A stretch of DNA of 64,000 nucleotides from Sporosarcina beigongshangi. Its GTDB lineage: Bacteria > Actinomycetota > Actinomycetes > Actinomycetales > Micrococcaceae. The notes under the pieces were generated by a model, which was not told the DNA's origin, did not search any database, and saw only the letters and a program-made list of their open reading frames with translations. Location of the stretch: contig NZ_JADHDY010000014.1 in NCBI RefSeq assembly GCF_016820535.1, positions 81,252 through 145,251 on the forward strand. The letters run 5' to 3'. Shown here in pieces: positions 60,344 to 64,000 of the stretch. The translations under genes and the position numbers were made by a program. How positions within the stretch are numbered: the stretch's first letter is position 1; each line of letters begins with the position of its first letter.

Positions 60344-61523
60344 AGCACGCCTACCGCTGGGCACGTGGGGCCAGATCACCCGTAAGCAACTCAAGGCGAA
60401 GACTTGGCGTGCCCGCGCCAAGTTTCGCTCCTTCGACGGCGTCATCCGCCGGTACGAGGCCTGGGGACCGTCTGGCCCAAAGGCCGAGGCAGCCCTCATC
60501 CACAAGCTCACACTCCTGGTCCCGGTCAACGAGGATGAGATCGGGCCGGAGATGCAGCTGCGCGAGTTGTCACGGATTTGGTGGGCGGAGTTTGAAGACC
60601 TAGGCCGGGCTGCAAATACGAGCAAGCGTTATCGGGAGCTCCTGGACACCCACATCTTGCCGGGCACTGGTGAGCTGACGATCAGGGAAGCCAACGTCAA
60701 CTCCCTCGATCGGTTTCTCAAGACGATTCGCACCAATAGTGGCGCCACGACGGCGAAGATGTTCAAGACCATCCTCTCCGGAATGCTCAGCCTCGCTACG
60801 CGTCATGGCGCCATCAGCGCCAACCCGCTGCGGGATGTTGCCAAGATCCCCATCGTCACCAAGGAAGTCCGGGCACTGACCCTGGAAGAGGTCATCGCGC
60901 TGCGCAAGGGCGTCTACGCGTGGCAGCAGCCGACGGGGCGCCCCAACGGGCTGCACGAAAAGGACATCCTCGACGTCGTCGACATCATGCTGGCCACCGG
61001 CGCCCGCATCGGCGAAGCCCTTGCCATTCGCTGGACCGATGTGGATCTCCAGGCTGAAAAGCCGACGGTGACGATCAACGGGACCGTCATCAAAGTCAAG
61101 GGTGCGCACGGCCTGCGAATCCAGGACCACCCAAAAAGCTCCAACTCGCGGCAGAGATACTTCCTGCCGTCCTTTGCCGTGGAAATGCTGCGTCGACGAC
61201 AAGCTAACACCGTTCTCCAAAACCGACTTGGGCTGGTCTTCCCCTCAAGTGTCCTGACCATTCGTGACCCGAACGGCTTCCGCAAGCAATGGCGTGAATG
61301 CCGAGAAGCCTTGGGCTACGACTGGGTTACGCCGCACACGTTCCGGAAGTCAGTCGGCACCATCCTCGCCAACACCCAGGGCATCGCCGCAGCTACAGCC
61401 CAACTCGGGCATTCGAATGAAAAGATCACCAGCAAGCACTACGTCCAGAAGACCTACGAGGCACCGGACAACACGGATGTGCTTCAGGCGTTCGGTCAAA
61501 ACCAAACCGGTGAGCCTAGTTAG
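60336..61523 (+). CDS. int: Tyrosine-family site-specific integrase
   Basis: This 395-residue recombinase starts at the GTG at 60336, within the end of the excisionase gene. The N-terminal Arm-binding and SAM-like core-binding domains (residues about 60-160) precede the catalytic domain. The first arginine is in ATGARIGEALAIRWTD near residue 223. The HxxR box is TPHTFRKSVGTIL near residue 332, and the nucleophile tyrosine is in ITSKHYVQKT near residue 368. All catalytic residues are present. A partner attachment site was not found within the window. Confidence 0.94.
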   Translation: MPRARLPLGTWGQITRKQLKAKTWRARAKFRSFDGVIRRYEAWGPSGPKAEAALIHKLTLLVPVNEDEIGPEMQLRELSRIWWAEFEDLGRAANTSKRYRELLDTHILPGTGELTIREANVNSLDRFLKTIRTNSGATTAKMFKTILSGMLSLATRHGAISANPLRDVAKIPIVTKEVRALTLEEVIALRKGVYAWQQPTGRPNGLHEKDILDVVDIMLATGARIGEALAIRWTDVDLQAEKPTVTINGTVIKVKGAHGLRIQDHPKSSNSRQRYFLPSFAVEMLRRRQANTVLQNRLGLVFPSSVLTIRDPNGFRKQWRECREALGYDWVTPHTFRKSVGTILANTQGIAAATAQLGHSNEKITSKHYVQKTYEAPDNTDVLQAFGQNQTGEPS

Positions 61524-61594
61524 GTCAGCCACGATGAAACCCCGCCCAGCAATGAGCAAGCTGGCGCGCCATGGCTGATACAACTAAATTGTGC

Positions 61595-62428
61595 TTACGG
61601 ATTTCGATTGCTGAGTCTAAATTCATTCCCAATGAGATCAATGGCGTCTGTCCGATGGAATTCGCTGACAGCGGGGATCGGGGACATTAATCCCATGATA
61701 GGAATGCCAGGCCCAGCGTGAATTGCTATTGCCCCTTCAGTGAAGAGATGATCTTGATGAGTGCTGACCAAGCTGAAATCGGCCGCGAAATGCGGCAAAT
61801 CCTCAAGCCTGGGTCCGAAATGCAGGCTCAAGACTGCTTCAAGACCATAGCCAGATAAGTCGATTAAAAAAGCATTCCTGGCACCTGAAGCGAGGACCAA
61901 TGGCTCGCCATCTTGGTGAGCACCAATGCTTCCTGCCGGAGTCTTGTCACGGTTGTAGATAACGCCACTCATGTACAGGGACTGAATATCCGGCGTGTCC
62001 AAGAAATGGATAATGTCACCCGGCCGGGGCCTACGATTCCAGGGTAGATAATTGGGTAGTCGTGCGGCAATCGAGAATATCTGGACTCCGTCCAGTTCCT
62101 CCATGGAGGGTAGATGGATGGTCTGGCGTCCTTCACCTCCCTCGAACTTCACCGGTTGGACTGACGACATTCCGGAGCGATGGTAGTGAAATTTTGGCGG
62201 GTTGTCCGGGCGCGTAGTCACGTAGCTCTCCCTGACCGGTAGTAATCCGCCCGATGGGGAGACAGCGAGCCTAGAACAAATGGCGTCTCCCCAGTTTTCC
62301 AGATGGGGCGACACCATTACCCCACCATCTCGTTTGTTGACGTAGATAGATAGCAATTTTCGAGCGCAACCTTCAGTATTCATCTTCACAAATACACCCA
62401 AGCTCTTCTTCTTGGGCAACTTCTTCAT
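61595..62428 (-). CDS. Unknown protein next to the integrase
   Basis: This 277-residue soluble protein starts at the ATG at 62426-62428 with a basic N-terminus MKKLPKKKSLG. It has no recognisable family. Notable stretches are VFVKMNTEGCARKLLSIYVNKRDGG, IQSLYMSGVIYNRDKTPAGS and FAADFSLVSTHQDHLFTEGA, a mainly beta pattern with many aromatic and histidine residues. It lies back to back with the integrase end and looks like cargo of the mobile element. Its GC is lower than the core genes. Confidence 0.72.
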   Translation of the reverse strand: MKKLPKKKSLGVFVKMNTEGCARKLLSIYVNKRDGGVMVSPHLENWGDAICSRLAVSPSGGLLPVRESYVTTRPDNPPKFHYHRSGMSSVQPVKFEGGEGRQTIHLPSMEELDGVQIFSIAARLPNYLPWNRRPRPGDIIHFLDTPDIQSLYMSGVIYNRDKTPAGSIGAHQDGEPLVLASGARNAFLIDLSGYGLEAVLSLHFGPRLEDLPHFAADFSLVSTHQDHLFTEGAIAIHAGPGIPIMGLMSPIPAVSEFHRTDAIDLIGNEFRLSNRNP

Positions 62429-62752
62429 GGCCGGCTTGCTAGTGAAAATTTCGAATCCTGTTCTTTATTCGACCGTTGGCGTACGCGGGATGGGGATAAG
62501 GGCAAGACGAGGAGGCTGCGTCGCGGTGGTGACTTTGACCAGAAGTCCTGTCAGCACAGTTGCATCAAACCAGTTCGACTTTAGCTTGGTGGACCGTAGT
62601 TTTAAGACCTCAAGCAAAGGCCGCCCGCCAGGAGCGTCTCATCGCCCCTTCTGTCATGGCCTTCGCTGGCTACATCCCTGCCTCTAGGTAACGTCTAGAG
62701 TCAGCATAGACTGCTCTGGCAGAACACCACCACGTAGTCTGAAAGGGACCCG
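62429..62752. other. Divergent intergenic region with a promoter dyad
   Basis: About 325 bases. A dyad ctctag-gtaacgt-ctagag lies at 62682-62700, and a -10-like TAGACT lies at 62706-62711, 41 bases before the GNAT-like gene. No gene is supported. Confidence 0.5.
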
Positions 62753-63355
62753 ATGCCAGACTTCAACCCTGAGAACCCCTCATTGGAATACACGTTCGAC
62801 TACCTTCGACCCCACTTCCCAGGTCAAGACCCGGCGGCGTTTCCGATGCCCTGTACGGTTTCGGTGCAAGAGGAAGCCGATCCTTACGACTGGGACCCCT
62901 ACGACTTGGAACCAGTTGATGAAAATCAATCCCGTGTGGCTTTTGCCAGCTTTACGGTAGTCTCTGGTCCTGTAGGCGCTCAACTGCGCGGATCACCCGA
63001 TGACATGGACGAAGTACTTTACAAAGTTGCCGCGATGCTTGCCCTTGAACGTCCCGACTTGATGGCGACCAGCATTGAGAACGGTGGGGATCTGCTTGTC
63101 CTTTCAAACATTTGGGTTGAACCGAAATACCGTGGCCACGATATCGGCCACAGAATTCTGGCCGGGATCCTTTCCACCGTGGGTCGGGCCGTTACGATGG
63201 TCATATTGGAAGCCGTACCCAATCTGGATGAAGACGACCCTTCGGAATACTCGCCGGAGCATTTACCGGCAAAGGCTGCACTGCACCACTATTGGAGCCG
63301 CTTCGGTTTCAAGACCGCAGCTCAGGACTACATGGTCTATACGGGCTCGAAGTAG
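62753..63355 (+). CDS. GNAT-fold acetyltransferase-like protein
   Basis: This 200-residue protein starts at the ATG at 62753 behind AAAGGGA. The central LSNIWVEPKYRGHDIGHRILAGIL (residues about 118-141) is the acetyl-CoA-binding motif A, with the RGxxIG variant RGHDIG. The C-terminal AALHHYWSRFGFKTAAQDYMVY is the GNAT end motif. The N-terminal 60 residues are acidic and unrelated to GNAT. The substrate is unknown. In an island it could be cargo or a toxin-like transferase. Confidence 0.75.
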   Translation: MPDFNPENPSLEYTFDYLRPHFPGQDPAAFPMPCTVSVQEEADPYDWDPYDLEPVDENQSRVAFASFTVVSGPVGAQLRGSPDDMDEVLYKVAAMLALERPDLMATSIENGGDLLVLSNIWVEPKYRGHDIGHRILAGILSTVGRAVTMVILEAVPNLDEDDPSEYSPEHLPAKAALHHYWSRFGFKTAAQDYMVYTGSK

Positions 63356-63492
63356 TCTTTCGCGAGTCGTAGCTGGACACGCGCCAGTTCGGCGATCTGC
63401 CCCATGGACGCAGCTTTCGGAGGATGCCTGGGCGTTTACGAGCGTTGGACTCAGCCAGGCAGCGTCGAAAGCGGTCCGTACAAATACGGGGG
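63356..63492. other. Region after the GNAT-like gene
   Basis: No gene is supported. It may contain the degraded 3' part of the Abi-like remnant on the minus strand. Confidence 0.35.
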
Positions 63493-63858
63493 CTACCCCA
63501 GGGGACTCTGGCCATCTACACGCACATTGCATGGCAAACTAGGCGGCCATAAGTCGTTTCTGTGAAGCGTTCGGGGCCCTGCGACTGAACACTCCGTGTT
63601 ACGCGTCTCGAGCATCAATTGGGCAACCACTATTCCTGGCGCCGGATGTCGGCCAAGCTTGGTGTTTGCCTCTGAAATCATGCTCACAGTCCATCGATCC
63701 ATGTGGGCTTCCTGCGTGTCGAACCACCTGTGTCCGTACTCAGCAGCCAGGGCCTTGTGCATAGCCTCGCGAAGCGCTGTCCCAACGGTCCACACGACTG
63801 TATGCAGCGCAGAGATCAGCACAGTATCGATGATGTAAAGTTCAATCGCGTCACGGTC
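63493..63858 (-). pseudogene. Remnant of an Abi-like protein gene
   Basis: The minus frame reads DRDAIELYIIDTVLISAL, then GTALREAMHKALAAEYGHRWFD and APGIVVAQL. This follows the Abi-like family order (DRDxALxLY, LRxAxHxALxxxYG, VVAEL). A stop lies just upstream (63865-63867), and the expected C-terminal WxxLF-type motifs occur only in another frame near 63540-63590. It seems to be a decayed abortive-infection gene. The assignment was made by eye. Confidence 0.4.
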
Positions 63859-64000
63859 CCGCCCCTAAACACCGCCCAGAACTTGGCAAGGGGCATTGGG
63901 CAGACTTCCTATGAGCGCCCCCTGTTGTACGAGTTCAGGCTGAGGAATCATAAGATCGACTGTACTGTAGATGCATAGTCCCCGCGTTGACTCATAGAAA

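Noticed and set aside
61524..61594. Attachment site right after the integrase
   Set aside because: I compared this stretch, and the rest of the right end, by eye with the tRNA-Arg 3' end and its flank and found no convincing repeat.
1..64000. CRISPR arrays, rRNA genes and prophage structural genes
   Set aside because: No regularly spaced repeats, rRNA segments or capsid/tail proteins were seen. The integrase and excisionase are accompanied by a relaxase rather than phage genes.

Overview
The window is a high-GC actinobacterial chromosome segment, most probably from the Micrococcaceae (Arthrobacter or a close relative). The evidence is a clpP1-clpP2/clpX/tig block, an ileS2-type isoleucyl-tRNA synthetase behind an actinobacterial T-box leader, an RpiB with an actinobacterial active site, a GlbO-type truncated globin, and frequent GTG/TTG starts. 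Several genes have a -10 box placed so that the transcript would begin at the start codon. The species assignment is inference from gene content; no database was searched.

Bases 1 to about 37,650 look like conserved chromosome. On the minus strand lie folC (cut by the window edge), ileS with its T-box leader, a short-chain dehydrogenase and a DUF488 protein. Next come an AbiEi/DUF559-like gene between two palindromic repeats, mepB diverging from valS, an SGNH hydrolase and a GT4 glycosyltransferase, and a TetR/DoxX pair. The proteostasis block follows (clpX, clpP2, clpP1, tig) with two tRNA genes, then nei2, rpiB and two related membrane proteins. The plus strand then carries pepN, a secreted SGNH hydrolase, osmC, an MscS channel and glbO, with a broken ltrA opposite. 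After these come thioesterases, a BCCT transporter, ettA, a small lipoprotein, an ssb and tRNA-Arg(TCT).

Everything right of tRNA-Arg has an accessory character. There is an IS1595-type insertion sequence with a broken transposase. Beside it is a three-gene cassette of unrecognised, noticeably lower-GC genes lying directly downstream of a complete type I restriction-modification operon (hsdM-hsdS-hsdR). Then come a DUF4192/NrdH pair, a decayed immunity-protein gene, a DUF1801 gene, and a flavin monooxygenase/TetR operon with a clear operator. The mobilisation and integration module follows: a zinc-ribbon protein coupled to a MobF relaxase-helicase, a membrane-anchored protein with a HEPN-like RNxxxH motif, a second ssb, an excisionase and a tyrosine integrase. 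Beyond the integrase are an unknown protein, a GNAT-like protein and a decayed Abi-like gene. I read this as an integrative mobilisable element or a composite island at or near tRNA-Arg. No conjugation channel genes are visible, and I could not find a second attachment site in the window.

The strongest candidate for something undescribed is the 38.9-41.3 kb cassette. Next are the HEPN-like protein beside the relaxase, the island ssb whose OB-fold core is read through two compensating frameshifts, and a seven-codon leader ORF that overlaps the start of valS.
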